From Verrucomicrobium sp. BvORR034 (GTDB lineage: Bacteria; Verrucomicrobiota; Verrucomicrobiia; Verrucomicrobiales; Verrucomicrobiaceae), in the NCBI RefSeq assembly GCF_000739635.1, contig NZ_BATQ01000012.1, positions 1 through 64,000 of the forward strand: DNA of 64,000 nt, read 5' to 3'. The notes below the pieces were generated by a model that was not told the DNA's origin, did not search any database, and was given only the letters and a program-made list of their open reading frames with translations. This document shows positions 17,306 to 25,880 of the stretch, piece by piece (position 1 is the first letter of the stretch; every line of letters starts with the position of its first letter). The position numbers were made by a program, and so were the translations under genes.

Positions 17306-18493
17306 TTAGCCTTGCAAAGTCCACTTGGCCTGACGCAGGACCGCCTTCTTGGGTTCTTTCATCGACTCGTACCAGACTGAGAGGAAAGAGCCGTCGCCAA
17401 GCTCCACGGTGCTCGGGTAGCCTAGGTCACCGCCGATGCCGTCTCCAGAGAGGATGCTGGCTTCGCCCCAGGTCTTGCCGTTGTCCTTGCTGATGCGCAC
17501 CTGATTGCCGAAGGGTTTGCGGCGATGTCCGTAGGTCATGAGGAGTCGGCCATCGCGCAGCTTCAGAAGATGGGAGGGCAATCCCCAGACGCCGATGGAG
17601 TGAGGGGTGCTCCAGGTCTTTCCGCCATCACTGGACTCTGTTTGCAACGTTTCGCCTGCGTGTTGTTTGTTGTGATTGCGGATCTGCACGATGATGGTGC
17701 CATTCGCTGCCTCGATCGCATGCAGTTCGTGGTAGCCATTGGGCACAGCATCGCCTTCGCGGGCGGGAATCTCGGAGAGCCACTGCCAGGTCAGCCCGTC
17801 GTCCTTGGACTCGCAGACGCCGATCTTCTTGTCCTCTGACCAGAGCTGTTTGCCAGCATAGAGCAGGCGGCCATCTTTGAGCTGGGTGGGGCCGTGGGGG
17901 CTGTTCACGATGGTCTTGATGGGCGTGGACCAGGTGATGCCGCCATCGGTGGAGCGCAGGCACCACTCGCCCAGGCCCGCTTTGCGTTGCTCGGGTGTGA
18001 GTTGATCGCGGGTGGCCTTCCAGAGGGCCAGCTTTTCCGCAGGCCAGTTCCCGGCCTTCTCCGCCTTGGCCAGACCCGGTTCATACGCTAGCGAGGTGAA
18101 GGTGGTGACAATGAGCGTGCCCTTGGCCGTCTCCAGCACGCCGGCATCGCGGTCATCGATGGCCCCATCCAGCAGCACCCGGGCCCGGGTCCAGGTTGCG
18201 CCATCGTCCTTGGAGGACATGGCCACCACCTGGCCGAACGGGCAGACGTGCTCCTCGCGTCCACCGGACCATACCACCCAGAGCTCCCCGTTGGCGCGGC
18301 GTCCCACGGTAGGCCAGCCGTGGTAGAACTCGGGCTGTTGGGAAATAACCTTGGTTTCGGTGATGTTGATGCCGCCAGCGGTGGCGGCCGGTTTCGTCGG
18401 CTCCTCTGCTTTCAGGAGAGTGCTGGCGGACAGGCTGGCGGTGGTGGCCAGGAAGTGGCGGCGGGAGAAGGAGGGCATTGGGGTCGGGTTCAT
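17306..18493 (-). CDS. sialidase-like BNR-repeat protein, Tat signal
   Basis: 395 residues. The N terminus SFSRRHFLATTASLSA is a twin-arginine signal. Five Asp-box (S-x-D-x-G-x-T-W) motifs are visible: SSKDDGATW, RSTDGGITW, ESKDDGLTW, ESSDGGKTW and ISKDNGKTW, marking a six-bladed propeller of the sialidase/BNR superfamily. A conserved SGGREEHVCPFGQ segment and DDRDAG are typical of a PVC-rich subfamily with no defined substrate. The classical RIP motif of true sialidases was not found, so sialidase activity should not be assumed. Middle gene of a three-gene operon, 27 bases after the previous gene. Confidence 0.85.
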   Translation of the reverse strand: MNPTPMPSFSRRHFLATTASLSASTLLKAEEPTKPAATAGGINITETKVISQQPEFYHGWPTVGRRANGELWVVWSGGREEHVCPFGQVVAMSSKDDGATWTRARVLLDGAIDDRDAGVLETAKGTLIVTTFTSLAYEPGLAKAEKAGNWPAEKLALWKATRDQLTPEQRKAGLGEWCLRSTDGGITWSTPIKTIVNSPHGPTQLKDGRLLYAGKQLWSEDKKIGVCESKDDGLTWQWLSEIPAREGDAVPNGYHELHAIEAANGTIIVQIRNHNKQHAGETLQTESSDGGKTWSTPHSIGVWGLPSHLLKLRDGRLLMTYGHRRKPFGNQVRISKDNGKTWGEASILSGDGIGGDLGYPSTVELGDGSFLSVWYESMKEPKKAVLRQAKWTLQG

Positions 18494-18520
18494 AGTGTGA
18501 GGAGGGGGAAGAAGGAGGAA

Positions 18521-19678
18521 TCAGGGTTGGCGGAGCCAGTCCACCGTGATGCGACGGATGCGCAGGCGGTTCAAGCCGCCTACGGTCTTGTCACCGGCGC
18601 AATAGCCAAGCAGGACGGCATCCTTGGTGAAGTGGATGGCATTGTAGCAGTACCAGCCGTCGGGATTGTCCTCCAGGAGCTTCACCTGGGGCCAGGTCTT
18701 GCCGCTGTCACTGGAGATGGCGGCCACCAGCGGGGTGCGTTTTCCCTGCGGGAAGGGGAACTTTCCGGAGTGGTCGTTGAAGATGGCCAGCAGATCGGTG
18801 GTGCCCGGCAGGGTCTTGATGCTGGCCGGGGAGGTGGGGGACTTCAGGGCGGTAGGTTCGGGTGCGGTCCAGTTCTTTCCTCCATCCTTGGAGGTGAATC
18901 CGTATTGGGCCCCCTGGTCGGTGCGGCTCCAGGAAAACAGGCTGCCATCCGCCAGTTCCACCACGCCGGGCTCCTGCAGCCCGCTGCCGCTGCGGACCGG
19001 GATGGCCCACCAGTTGGCGGCCTCGTGCCAGGTTGTGCCTTCGTCATCGGAATACAGCCACATCGTGATGGCCCGGGCGTCGAAGGACTTGGAGGAATGT
19101 GGATCGGTGTTGCGGGAGCGATGAAATCCGAGCGGCACGATGAGACGGCCCGCCTTGGTCTGGATGACACGGTCATTGTTGAGCACGAAGTAGCCCGGGG
19201 CCTCCAGCATGTTTTTCGGAGCGGACCAGGTGGCTCCGTCGTCCGAGGACACGCACATTTGCGGGCGGCAGTCCTGCCAGCTGTTTTTCAGGCAGTAGAA
19301 GAAGGCGAGCTTGCCGCTGGCCAGGCGCAGCAGGCTCACGCTCATGACGTTCTTGCCGGCGTTGTTTTCCACGATGGTCACGGGCTGGCTCCAGGTCCGC
19401 CCGTCGTCGTCGGAGTGAATGCCCACGATGCGGGCCGGGCTTTCATCGGCGGCGCCTCCGTAGAACTGGGTGTAGTAAAAGATGATGCGGCCGGAGGCCA
19501 GGGTGGCGAAGGAGCCCTCGGAATGCCTCGGCAGTTCCTTGTTGGGTTCCACGTCGCGCACCACCACGTTTTCCGCCGCGCCCATGGCGGGACTTGCCAG
19601 GGTGGCGGCCGTGAGGATCGCTGCCAGAAGCGAGGACAGACCGGTGCGAAGGGGATGAGCAAGGGGACGTGCAAGCAT
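18521..19678 (-). CDS. sialidase-like BNR-repeat protein, first gene of operon
   Basis: 385 residues with an N-terminal export signal (cleavage near MGAA). Asp boxes HSDDDGRTW, VSSDDGATW, YSDDEGTTW, TSKDGGKNW and ISSDSGKTW define a sialidase-type propeller. The family is annotated exo-alpha-sialidase, yet the N-terminal RIP motif is absent. It starts the minus-strand operon that continues with two more propeller proteins, and is divergent from a Gfo/Idh/MocA operon. The shared intergenic region holds the palindrome at 19809-19831, so both operons are probably controlled together. Confidence 0.85.
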   Translation of the reverse strand: MLARPLAHPLRTGLSSLLAAILTAATLASPAMGAAENVVVRDVEPNKELPRHSEGSFATLASGRIIFYYTQFYGGAADESPARIVGIHSDDDGRTWSQPVTIVENNAGKNVMSVSLLRLASGKLAFFYCLKNSWQDCRPQMCVSSDDGATWSAPKNMLEAPGYFVLNNDRVIQTKAGRLIVPLGFHRSRNTDPHSSKSFDARAITMWLYSDDEGTTWHEAANWWAIPVRSGSGLQEPGVVELADGSLFSWSRTDQGAQYGFTSKDGGKNWTAPEPTALKSPTSPASIKTLPGTTDLLAIFNDHSGKFPFPQGKRTPLVAAISSDSGKTWPQVKLLEDNPDGWYCYNAIHFTKDAVLLGYCAGDKTVGGLNRLRIRRITVDWLRQP

Positions 19679-19808
19679 GAGACTTGAGGGCGAGTGGGGT
19701 GGGGTGGGAGCGCCGGAGGTTTGGCTCAGAGCATTCCGGGCGCAGAAGGAGCGCGGCGAGGACTACGGGCAGTAGGCAACGGGTTTGTCGGCCTCACCAT
19801 CACATCAT

Positions 19809-19831
19809 CCTGGTCACTTCGCCTGACCAGG
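19809..19831. promoter_or_regulatory. palindromic operator for the catabolic regulon
   Basis: CCTGGTCA-CTTCGCC-TGACCAGG has perfect 8-base arms and a 7-base spacer. It lies 130 bases upstream of the sialidase-like operon and 50 bases upstream of the Gfo/Idh/MocA operon. An almost identical site is at 30852-30873, directly before the regulator gene of the locus; spacers differ in one base (CTTCGCC against CTTCCCC). I infer the binding site of the GntR/LacI-type regulator encoded at 30874. Confidence 0.75.
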
Positions 19832-19880
19832 GGAATCCTCTTTACCCCTATGTGCCCCGGGCATTGAGTGGTCGCCTCAC

Positions 19881-20879
19881 ATGCCATCCATACTCATCAT
19901 CGGCTGCGGCAGCATTGGGGAACGGCACCTGCGCTGTTTCCTAAGCACAGGGCGCTGCGCGGTTGCGGCGGTGGAGACCCGCGAAGAGCTCCGCCAGGCG
20001 ATGCAGGAGCGCTACGGTGTGTCGTGTCACTCCACGCTGGAGGAGGCGCTCACCACTGGCGGATGGGATGCAGCCGTGATCTGCACGCCAGCTCCCTTGC
20101 ATCTGCCCATGCTGCAGGTCTTGCTGGAGCATGGTCTGCACGTGCTGGTGGAGAAGCCGCTGGCGGTGGATCTGGCTGAAGTGCCTGCCGCACGTGCCGC
20201 TCTGGCGCAGCATCCCCACCACGTGGCGGTGGCTTATGTGTATCACCTGATGCCCTGGGTGTCCGCAGCGCGGGACTATGTCGCGACAGGCAGCCTGGGC
20301 ACTGTGCTGCATGCCACGGTGACTGCGGGGCAGCACTTCCCCACCTTCCGGCCCGCTTATCGAGAAATCTACTATGCCCGGCATGAGCAGGGCGGTGGCG
20401 CAGTGCAGGATGCGCTGACTCATCTGGTGAATGCCATGGAGTGGCTCATCGGCCCCTGCACCCAGGTGTATTGCGATGGCAGCCACCAGATGCTGGAAGG
20501 CGTGACGGTGGAGGACACGGTGAATGTGGCCGCACGCCACGGCATGGCCATGGTGAGTTATGCCATGAACCAGTTTCAAGCCCCCAATGAAACCTTCATC
20601 CTCCTGCATGGCACAGAGGGCAGCCTCGCAATTGAGGGCCACCGTCAACGTTGGGGAACCCTGCAACGGGGTAGCGCAGACTGGACGTGGCACACGGTGC
20701 CTCCTCTGGAGCGGGATGAGCTTTTCATCCGGCAGGCGCAGGCCTTTCTGGATGGTATGGAAGGCCGGCCCTCTCCGCTCTGCAGCTTTGAAGAGGCCGT
20801 GCAAACCCTGCGCTTCAACCGGGCGGCGTTGCAATCCATGGCGGAAGGCGTGCCGGTGACCATCTCGCAAGCTTCATGA
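19881..20879 (+). CDS. Gfo/Idh/MocA family oxidoreductase
   Basis: 332 residues. A Rossmann fold starts at once with ILIIGCGSIGERH (GxGxxG), and VEKPLA near residue 95 is the conserved EKP motif that carries the catalytic Lys. The C-terminal alpha/beta domain is complete. Family members oxidise or reduce sugars and cyclitols with NAD(P). It is the first gene of a plus-strand operon of oxidoreductase, oxidoreductase, aldolase and SDR, and overlaps the next gene by four bases. The palindrome at 19809-19831 lies 50 bases upstream. Confidence 0.93.
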   Translation: MPSILIIGCGSIGERHLRCFLSTGRCAVAAVETREELRQAMQERYGVSCHSTLEEALTTGGWDAAVICTPAPLHLPMLQVLLEHGLHVLVEKPLAVDLAEVPAARAALAQHPHHVAVAYVYHLMPWVSAARDYVATGSLGTVLHATVTAGQHFPTFRPAYREIYYARHEQGGGAVQDALTHLVNAMEWLIGPCTQVYCDGSHQMLEGVTVEDTVNVAARHGMAMVSYAMNQFQAPNETFILLHGTEGSLAIEGHRQRWGTLQRGSADWTWHTVPPLERDELFIRQAQAFLDGMEGRPSPLCSFEEAVQTLRFNRAALQSMAEGVPVTISQAS

Positions 20880-21838
20880 CGATCCCGAAACCACCTCTGC
20901 GTCTGGCCATGCTGGGCATGATCGAGGGCAATGGCCACCCCTACTCCTGGAGTGCCATCATCAATGGCTACGATCCCACCGCGATGGCGCAGTGCCCCTA
21001 TCCCACCATCCTGGACTATCTGGGCAGGCAGGACTTCGCCAGCATCGGCATCCCAGGTGCCCGTGTGACGCATGTCTGGACGGATCAACCCGCCGATGCT
21101 CCAAAGGTGGCCGCTGCGAGCCTCATCGAGCACGTGGTTTCCCGGCCGGAAGACGTCATTGGCCAAGTGGATGCGGTGATCATCGCCACAGATGACGGGG
21201 ACGATCATGTGGGGCGGGTGGCTTCATTTGTCGAAGCAGGGCTGCCCGTATTTGTGGACAAGCCGCTGGCGACGAATCTGGCAGACTTGCGGCAGTTTGT
21301 GCAATGGCAGCGCGCCGGGGCCGTCCTGCTCAGCAGCAGCGGCATGCGTTATGCCCCCGAACTCCAGCTGAGCGCGGAGCAGCGCCAGCAACTGGGGGAG
21401 CTGCGCTGGATCACCAGCTTCACCTGCAAGAGCTGGGAGCGGTATGGCATTCATGCGTTGGAAGCCGTCTATCCTCTGCTGGGACCGGGCTTCGAGACGG
21501 TGCAGACCCAGCACAGGCAGGGCTCGGACATCGTGCATCTCACGCATCGCAGCGGGGTGCCGGTGACGCTCGGGGCGGTGCAGGATGCGGTGGGGAGTTT
21601 TGGCTCCGTTCATCTCTATGGCACCGGAGCCCAGATGCCCTTTCTCTGCCGGGACTACTACAACGCCTTCCGTGCGCAACTCGTGGCCTTCATCCAGATG
21701 CTGCAGACCGGCCAGCCGCCGTTCCATTTCAGCCAGACGGTGGAGCTGATGGCCATTCTCGTCGCCGGCCGCCGCAGCCGGGAGCGGGGTGGGCAGACTA
21801 TTTCGCTCGCCAGCATTCTGCAGGAAACCCTTGCCTGA
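20876..21838 (+). CDS. Gfo/Idh/MocA family oxidoreductase, variant N terminus
   Basis: 320 residues. The fold is Gfo/Idh/MocA, with VDKPLATN as the EKP-equivalent motif. The N terminus LAMLGMIEGNGHPYSWSAI departs from the usual GxGxxG, as in a subfamily often paired with a canonical member. It starts inside the stop codon of the previous gene (ATGA), indicating translational coupling and perhaps a heteromeric or sequential oxidation. The substrate is unknown. Confidence 0.88.
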   Translation: MTIPKPPLRLAMLGMIEGNGHPYSWSAIINGYDPTAMAQCPYPTILDYLGRQDFASIGIPGARVTHVWTDQPADAPKVAAASLIEHVVSRPEDVIGQVDAVIIATDDGDDHVGRVASFVEAGLPVFVDKPLATNLADLRQFVQWQRAGAVLLSSSGMRYAPELQLSAEQRQQLGELRWITSFTCKSWERYGIHALEAVYPLLGPGFETVQTQHRQGSDIVHLTHRSGVPVTLGAVQDAVGSFGSVHLYGTGAQMPFLCRDYYNAFRAQLVAFIQMLQTGQPPFHFSQTVELMAILVAGRRSRERGGQTISLASILQETLA

Positions 21839-21864
21839 TTTTTGACTCCTCATACCGCCACCCC

Positions 21865-22677
21865 ATGATCCTCCGTCCCAGCCGCATTCTCAGGGAACTT
21901 CGCAACGGTGCCAATCCGTGCACGCTGAAGCTCAACCTCAACGACCCCCGCGTGATCGAGATGGCGGGCCTTTCCGGAGCCTCCGGTGTGTGGATCTGCA
22001 ATGAGCATGTGCCCAACGACTGGTCGAACCTGGAGCACCAGGTGCGGGCCGCCCGCCTGCATGACCTCGACAGCATCGTGCGGGTCAGTAAGGGGAGCTA
22101 CAGTGACTATGTGAAGGCGTTCGAATTGGATGCCACGGCCATCATGGTGCCGCATGTCACCACGGCGGAAGAGGCACGCAAGCTGGTGGAGATGACTCGC
22201 TTCCAGCCGCTGGGCAGACGTCCCATTGATGGGGGCAATATCGACGGCGGCTTTTGTCAGGTCCCCATCAAGGAGTACCTGCACCACAGCAATACGGAGA
22301 AGATCCTGATCTTCCAGATCGAGTCTCCTGAGGCCCTGGCTCAGGTCGAGGAAATTGCCGCGGTGCCGGGGTATGATGTCCTGCTCTTCGGGCCGGGCGA
22401 CTTCAGCCACCTGATCGGGAAGGCGGGGCAGATTCATGATCCGGAGGTGGTCGCGGCCCGGAAGCGGGTGGCTGCGGCGGGCCGTCAGCATGGAAAACAC
22501 CTTATGATGCCCGGCATGATCGGCCCCCGACGTGAACTTGAAGAGGAGGGCTGGCGCATCTTCAATCTGGGGGCGGATGTCCTTTGCCTGGGCAGTGCCT
22601 TCAATCAACTGGTGTCGGACTACTTGGGCACACCTGCGGTCGCCCCTGCCGCCGTGTACAACTCCAGCGATAAATGA
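21865..22677 (+). CDS. HpcH/HpaI-type aldolase family protein
   Basis: 270 residues from ATG 21865; the frame is open much further upstream but there it overlaps the previous gene in another frame. The TIM-barrel family cleaves 2-keto-3-deoxy acids to pyruvate and an aldehyde, using a divalent metal. Visible active-site segments are NEH near residue 47, IVRVSKG, the QIESPEA metal-binding Glu and FGPGDFS with the metal-binding Asp. It lies 26 bases after the second oxidoreductase and overlaps the SDR by four bases. A second aldolase of the family is encoded at 25877-26668. Confidence 0.9.
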   Translation: MILRPSRILRELRNGANPCTLKLNLNDPRVIEMAGLSGASGVWICNEHVPNDWSNLEHQVRAARLHDLDSIVRVSKGSYSDYVKAFELDATAIMVPHVTTAEEARKLVEMTRFQPLGRRPIDGGNIDGGFCQVPIKEYLHHSNTEKILIFQIESPEALAQVEEIAAVPGYDVLLFGPGDFSHLIGKAGQIHDPEVVAARKRVAAAGRQHGKHLMMPGMIGPRRELEEEGWRIFNLGADVLCLGSAFNQLVSDYLGTPAVAPAAVYNSSDK

Positions 22678-23465
22678 CCGGCAATATGAGCACACTCAAC
22701 AACTTCAGTCTGGAGGGCAAGGTGGTCCTGCTCACCGGGGGTGCCGGTCTGTTCGGCCGCGGTCTGGTACGGGTTCTTGCCGGGGCCGGAGCCACGTTGA
22801 TCCTGGCTTCGCGGGATGTGGAAAAGCTTCGTGTGGTGGCAGAGGAAGAGCGCGCTGCCGGCGCGAGTGTGCAGGCGGAGTTTCTTGATCAGGGCGATGA
22901 GGCGTCCATCAACGGGTTGCACCAGCGAGTTCAGTCCGAACACGGGGCTTTGCACGGGCTGGTGAACAATGCTGTGCTTCGACCCATGAAGGGCGCTCAG
23001 GGGACCGTGGCCCAGTGGGAGGACTCCATGCGGGTAAATGCCACCGGATTGATGCTCATGCACCGGGTCTTCGGTGCCGCCATGGCCGAGGCCGGGCGAG
23101 GCAGCGTGGTCAACATCGGCTCCATCCAAGGGATGATCGGCCCCAGCTATGAGTTGTATGAAGGCACGGCCATCGGCGACATGCCGCCTGACTATTTCTT
23201 CCACAAAGGCGGAATGTTGAATCTCACGCGGTTCTACGCCGCGTTGTATGGGCCGCGTGATGTGCGCGTGAATTGTGTGTCACCCGGCGGTTTTTTCAAT
23301 CACCAGCCCGAGTCGTTTGTGAAGCGGTACAGCGAGCACACCATGTTGAACCGCATGGCGGATGACAGTGACCTGGGCGGAGCGGTGGTGTTTTTGTTAA
23401 GTGACGCGTCCAGGTATGTGACAGGCGTGAATTTGCCGGTGGATGGCGGGTACACGGCGAAGTGA
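22674..23465 (+). CDS. SDR family oxidoreductase
   Basis: 263 residues. Nucleotide-binding TGGAGLFGRG near the N terminus, a catalytic Ser in NIGSIQG, and YFFHK as the YxxxK motif identify a classical short-chain dehydrogenase/reductase. The C-terminal VTGVNLPVDGGYTAK is the usual family ending. It begins in an ATGA overlap with the aldolase; ATG 22686 is an alternative start. Last gene of the plus-strand operon. The likely task is oxidation or reduction of a sugar-derived alcohol or keto group, inferred from the neighbours. Confidence 0.92.
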   Translation: MTGNMSTLNNFSLEGKVVLLTGGAGLFGRGLVRVLAGAGATLILASRDVEKLRVVAEEERAAGASVQAEFLDQGDEASINGLHQRVQSEHGALHGLVNNAVLRPMKGAQGTVAQWEDSMRVNATGLMLMHRVFGAAMAEAGRGSVVNIGSIQGMIGPSYELYEGTAIGDMPPDYFFHKGGMLNLTRFYAALYGPRDVRVNCVSPGGFFNHQPESFVKRYSEHTMLNRMADDSDLGGAVVFLLSDASRYVTGVNLPVDGGYTAK

Positions 23466-23510
23466 CGGGAAGGATCGTGGGTGGATGAGAGATTTGGGAC
23501 GCAAATTTAT

Positions 23511-23776
23511 CGAACCCGGAGGGTTCACCATGAATAGCCATGGGTGAAATGAGCGTAGCGAGTGCAACCCATGGTAGGCGAATGGGCAAATTCTACCGCG
23601 GAGCGGTAGGCCCGAATGTCCAAGTTACAGTGGGCATAATATTGCGGGAAGGTGTCAGGAGTGGGTGCCGCGATGGGCCTACCACTCCGTGGTAGCGGGT
23701 GCGGACGTCTATCCACGGGTAGCCTTCGCTACGCTCGGTCGACCCGTGGCTACTCATGGTGAACCCTCCGGGTTCG
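23511..23776. repeat. 266-bp inverted-repeat element (REPIN-like)
   Basis: The outer 23 bases (23511-23533 and 23754-23776) are exact reverse complements, and similarity continues inward for over 100 bases. Each arm carries two small palindromes in mirrored order: GAACCC-GGA-GGGTTC outside, and CTACCGC-GGA-GCGGTAG (23593-23609) on the left against CTACCAC-TCC-GTGGTAG (23679-23695) on the right. The element fills the gap between two convergent genes. Single-arm relatives lie at 39242-39472. I see no protein gene in it. The arrangement resembles paired REP sequences. Confidence 0.85.
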
Positions 23777-23809
23777 TGGAAAGCGCCTGATTCAAGGGTG
23801 GAATCCCAT

Positions 23810-24799
23810 TCACTCCTCCTTCAACAACGCCGCTACCGGAATCCGGAAACACGCGGCGCTGCGATGCTTCTTTTGGTCCTCGCCACCCAGGGCGTACACG
23901 GTATCCCCTCCCTTCACCAGACACACCAGCGCCTTGATGGGCAACGTCAACGCCTTGCGATACTGCTGGGTCCGCACGTCGTAGATCCACGCTGCATCCA
24001 GAAACCCTTGTTCATCGGTGCCGTAGCCACCCGCAAGATAGACATGCTGATCATCCAAAGCCACGGCGGCGACGCCGCGGGCACTGACGGGATAGGGAGC
24101 CAGCTTCGTCCATGTCTTGGAGGCGACATCATATGCCACCGCTTCCGCGGAGTTCTGCACCTGGCCGTGCTCCGCTGACATCCAGGCTCCCGTGAAGGCA
24201 TAGAGTTTCCCGCCCAATCCCACCACAGCAGGCAGGCCGATCCCCACGCATTCCCGGCGCAGAGGGCTTTCCTCGGAAGCCTTGCCGCTCGTGGAGACAG
24301 AGCTCAGCGCCGTTGTCACCTGCTGCCAGTCGTCCGGATCTGGCGTGCCGCCATAGGCCCACAACTTGCCTTCCACAAACGCTCCACCGGCAAAGGCGAC
24401 CTTCTGGTTCAGGGTGCCAACTTGCTTCCACCTGTCGTCCTTGGTCAGCATCAGCATCTCATTGCGAGCTTGCTTGCCATCGGCACCGCCGACAATCCAG
24501 AGGCGCTGGCCATCGCTTCCCCATGTGCCATAGGCCAGGGGCCGTGGCAGAGAGGGGCCAGGCGTCCATTGGTTCAATCCGGGATCATAGACCCAGGTCT
24601 TGTCCAGCCAGCGCTTCACGCCTTCCGGCCAGTTGGTCCCGCCCGCGATGACCAGTTTTCCGTTCACCCATCCTGCAGCGAATCCGGCATTGGGTTCGGG
24701 AAGCGGCGCCATGGATTCCCAGGTCTCCGCAGAAGCGGGCTGCATGCTTGCGAGAGCGATCATGATGAGGGTGGTAAGAAGGTGGCAGAGAGGTTTCAT
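23810..24799 (-). CDS. secreted Kelch-repeat propeller protein (NanM-like?)
   Basis: 329 residues from ATG 24799, which sits in an ATGA overlap with the upstream gene and gives a normal signal peptide ending near ASA. Kelch motifs such as GGTNWPEG, DPGLNQWTPGPSLP, WIVGGADG and YLAGGYGTD show a Kelch beta-propeller. N-acetylneuraminate epimerase NanM is of this type and occurs in sialate loci, so a sugar mutarotase/epimerase is possible. Other Kelch proteins have unrelated functions, so the assignment is weak. Fourth and last gene of the minus-strand aldolase operon. Confidence 0.8.
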   Translation of the reverse strand: MKPLCHLLTTLIMIALASMQPASAETWESMAPLPEPNAGFAAGWVNGKLVIAGGTNWPEGVKRWLDKTWVYDPGLNQWTPGPSLPRPLAYGTWGSDGQRLWIVGGADGKQARNEMLMLTKDDRWKQVGTLNQKVAFAGGAFVEGKLWAYGGTPDPDDWQQVTTALSSVSTSGKASEESPLRRECVGIGLPAVVGLGGKLYAFTGAWMSAEHGQVQNSAEAVAYDVASKTWTKLAPYPVSARGVAAVALDDQHVYLAGGYGTDEQGFLDAAWIYDVRTQQYRKALTLPIKALVCLVKGGDTVYALGGEDQKKHRSAACFRIPVAALLKEE

Positions 24800-25368
24800 G
24801 ACGAAGGAGGTTGAGGAGGGCATTTGTCGTCAGGGTCCGTGGCCTGGTGGTAGCGATCATGGGGACTGGCTTGCTCATTCCAACCTGGGTGGAGGCGCAC
24901 ATCGGCTTCCCCGGCGAGTCGGCCCGCTTCAGAGGGTCCTGCGGTGCTCTCTTCACGGCGGATCTCCCACCAGCATTGACCGCAGTGGTTGTGCTCATGG
25001 TCGATGACGAAACCGGCGTCTTGCATCACCGGGCCGATCCATCCCATGCAGTGATCACAATAGTCCCGGTACTGCACCAATCCATTGCGTATGAGAAAAC
25101 CTTTGGAGGGGCAGGCATGCATGTCGATGCGGAACACTTCTTCATTGGCATGAATGGCATATCCCGCTGCTTCATGATCGAGCGTATGGCCCCAATAGGT
25201 TCGCATGCCGGCGAAACCCTGCGAAAGGATCAGCTCCCGTGCATGCTGTTGGGAATCCCGGGAAATGCCTTCCTCCCAATACTGGCGAACCAGATTGTGT
25301 CCACCTTCCGCCTCCAGCCAGGCGAAGGTCCATTCGTAGTGACCGCAGAAGTCGTAACAGCCAATCAT
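24796..25368 (-). CDS. unrecognised Cys-motif protein, paralogue of next gene
   Basis: 190 residues, no signal peptide, family not recognised with certainty. It has C86-P87, a CDHC at 104-107, and C129/C132, plus a YW...G-rich alpha-helical N-terminal half. The same layout (CP, CxHC, later Cys) is present in the adjacent gene product, so the two arose by tandem duplication. The spacing vaguely recalls the ATC-hydrolase (L-2-amino-thiazoline-4-carboxylate hydrolase-like) family, but I cannot confirm this. The clustered Cys and His could bind a metal. It overlaps both neighbours by four bases. Confidence 0.75.
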   Translation of the reverse strand: MIGCYDFCGHYEWTFAWLEAEGGHNLVRQYWEEGISRDSQQHARELILSQGFAGMRTYWGHTLDHEAAGYAIHANEEVFRIDMHACPSKGFLIRNGLVQYRDYCDHCMGWIGPVMQDAGFVIDHEHNHCGQCWWEIRREESTAGPSEAGRLAGEADVRLHPGWNEQASPHDRYHQATDPDDKCPPQPPSS

Positions 25369-25880
25369 GACAGGGAGGCGCGGGTGATGTCTTCCAGGTT
25401 CTGGGGTGGCGTGATCGCGTCAGCGGGCAGAAACCGCTGCGTGCAGCTCCCGTTGCCCCCTTGAACCCGCACGGTGAAACCAGCAGGTGCCGCCATGGCT
25501 TCACTCACAAAATGGCAATGCTCGCAAAAGCAGGGCACAATCTCCCTCTTCTGCTGGCGCAGGTGTGCGATGGCCGGGCACACCTTCACGTCCAGCCGGA
25601 CTTCGCGGTCATCCCGGGTCACGCTCACCTCACGGCCAGGTTCGGCATCGTAGAAGGCCTGCCAGTATTGGGCGATGCCCGCCGCTCCGTGCGTCTGCCA
25701 TTGTTTTGAAACCGGGGCAAAGTAGCGGTGGCCCATGTCCGACCAGTAACGGCGCAGCCCTTCCTGTCCCAGCCGGTTCAAGATGAAACGGAAGGTGGCA
25801 TTGATGGCCAGGTAGAAGTCGGCGGCCCCTTGAGGTTTGGTGTCGCGATACGGCAGTGCGACCGGAGGCTCTTCGTTCAT
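25365..25880 (-). CDS. unrecognised Cys-motif protein, paralogue of adjacent gene
   Basis: 171 residues. It contains C101-P102, then CFCEHC at 117-122 and C146, matching C86P, CDHC and C129 of the following gene product. The N-terminal helical part shares RRYWSDMG-like and YWQAFY segments with it. No signal peptide is seen. Placement between an aldolase and its paralogue, with four-base overlaps on both sides, implies that the products are needed together, perhaps as a heteromeric enzyme. A metal-site hydrolase or isomerase is possible; no function is assigned. Confidence 0.75.
   Translation of the reverse strand: MNEEPPVALPYRDTKPQGAADFYLAINATFRFILNRLGQEGLRRYWSDMGHRYFAPVSKQWQTHGAAGIAQYWQAFYDAEPGREVSVTRDDREVRLDVKVCPAIAHLRQQKREIVPCFCEHCHFVSEAMAAPAGFTVRVQGGNGSCTQRFLPADAITPPQNLEDITRASLS

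Noticed and set aside
15802-19678. confirmed sialic acid degradation operon
   Set aside because: The two BNR proteins lack a visible RIP motif and no NanA, NanE or NanK gene is present, so I kept the neutral label sialidase-like.
23525-23716. small minus-strand frame with MGCTRYAHFTHGYSW
   Set aside because: It lies entirely in the 266-bp inverted repeat; similar short products are common artefacts of such repeats and no domain or initiation signal supports it.
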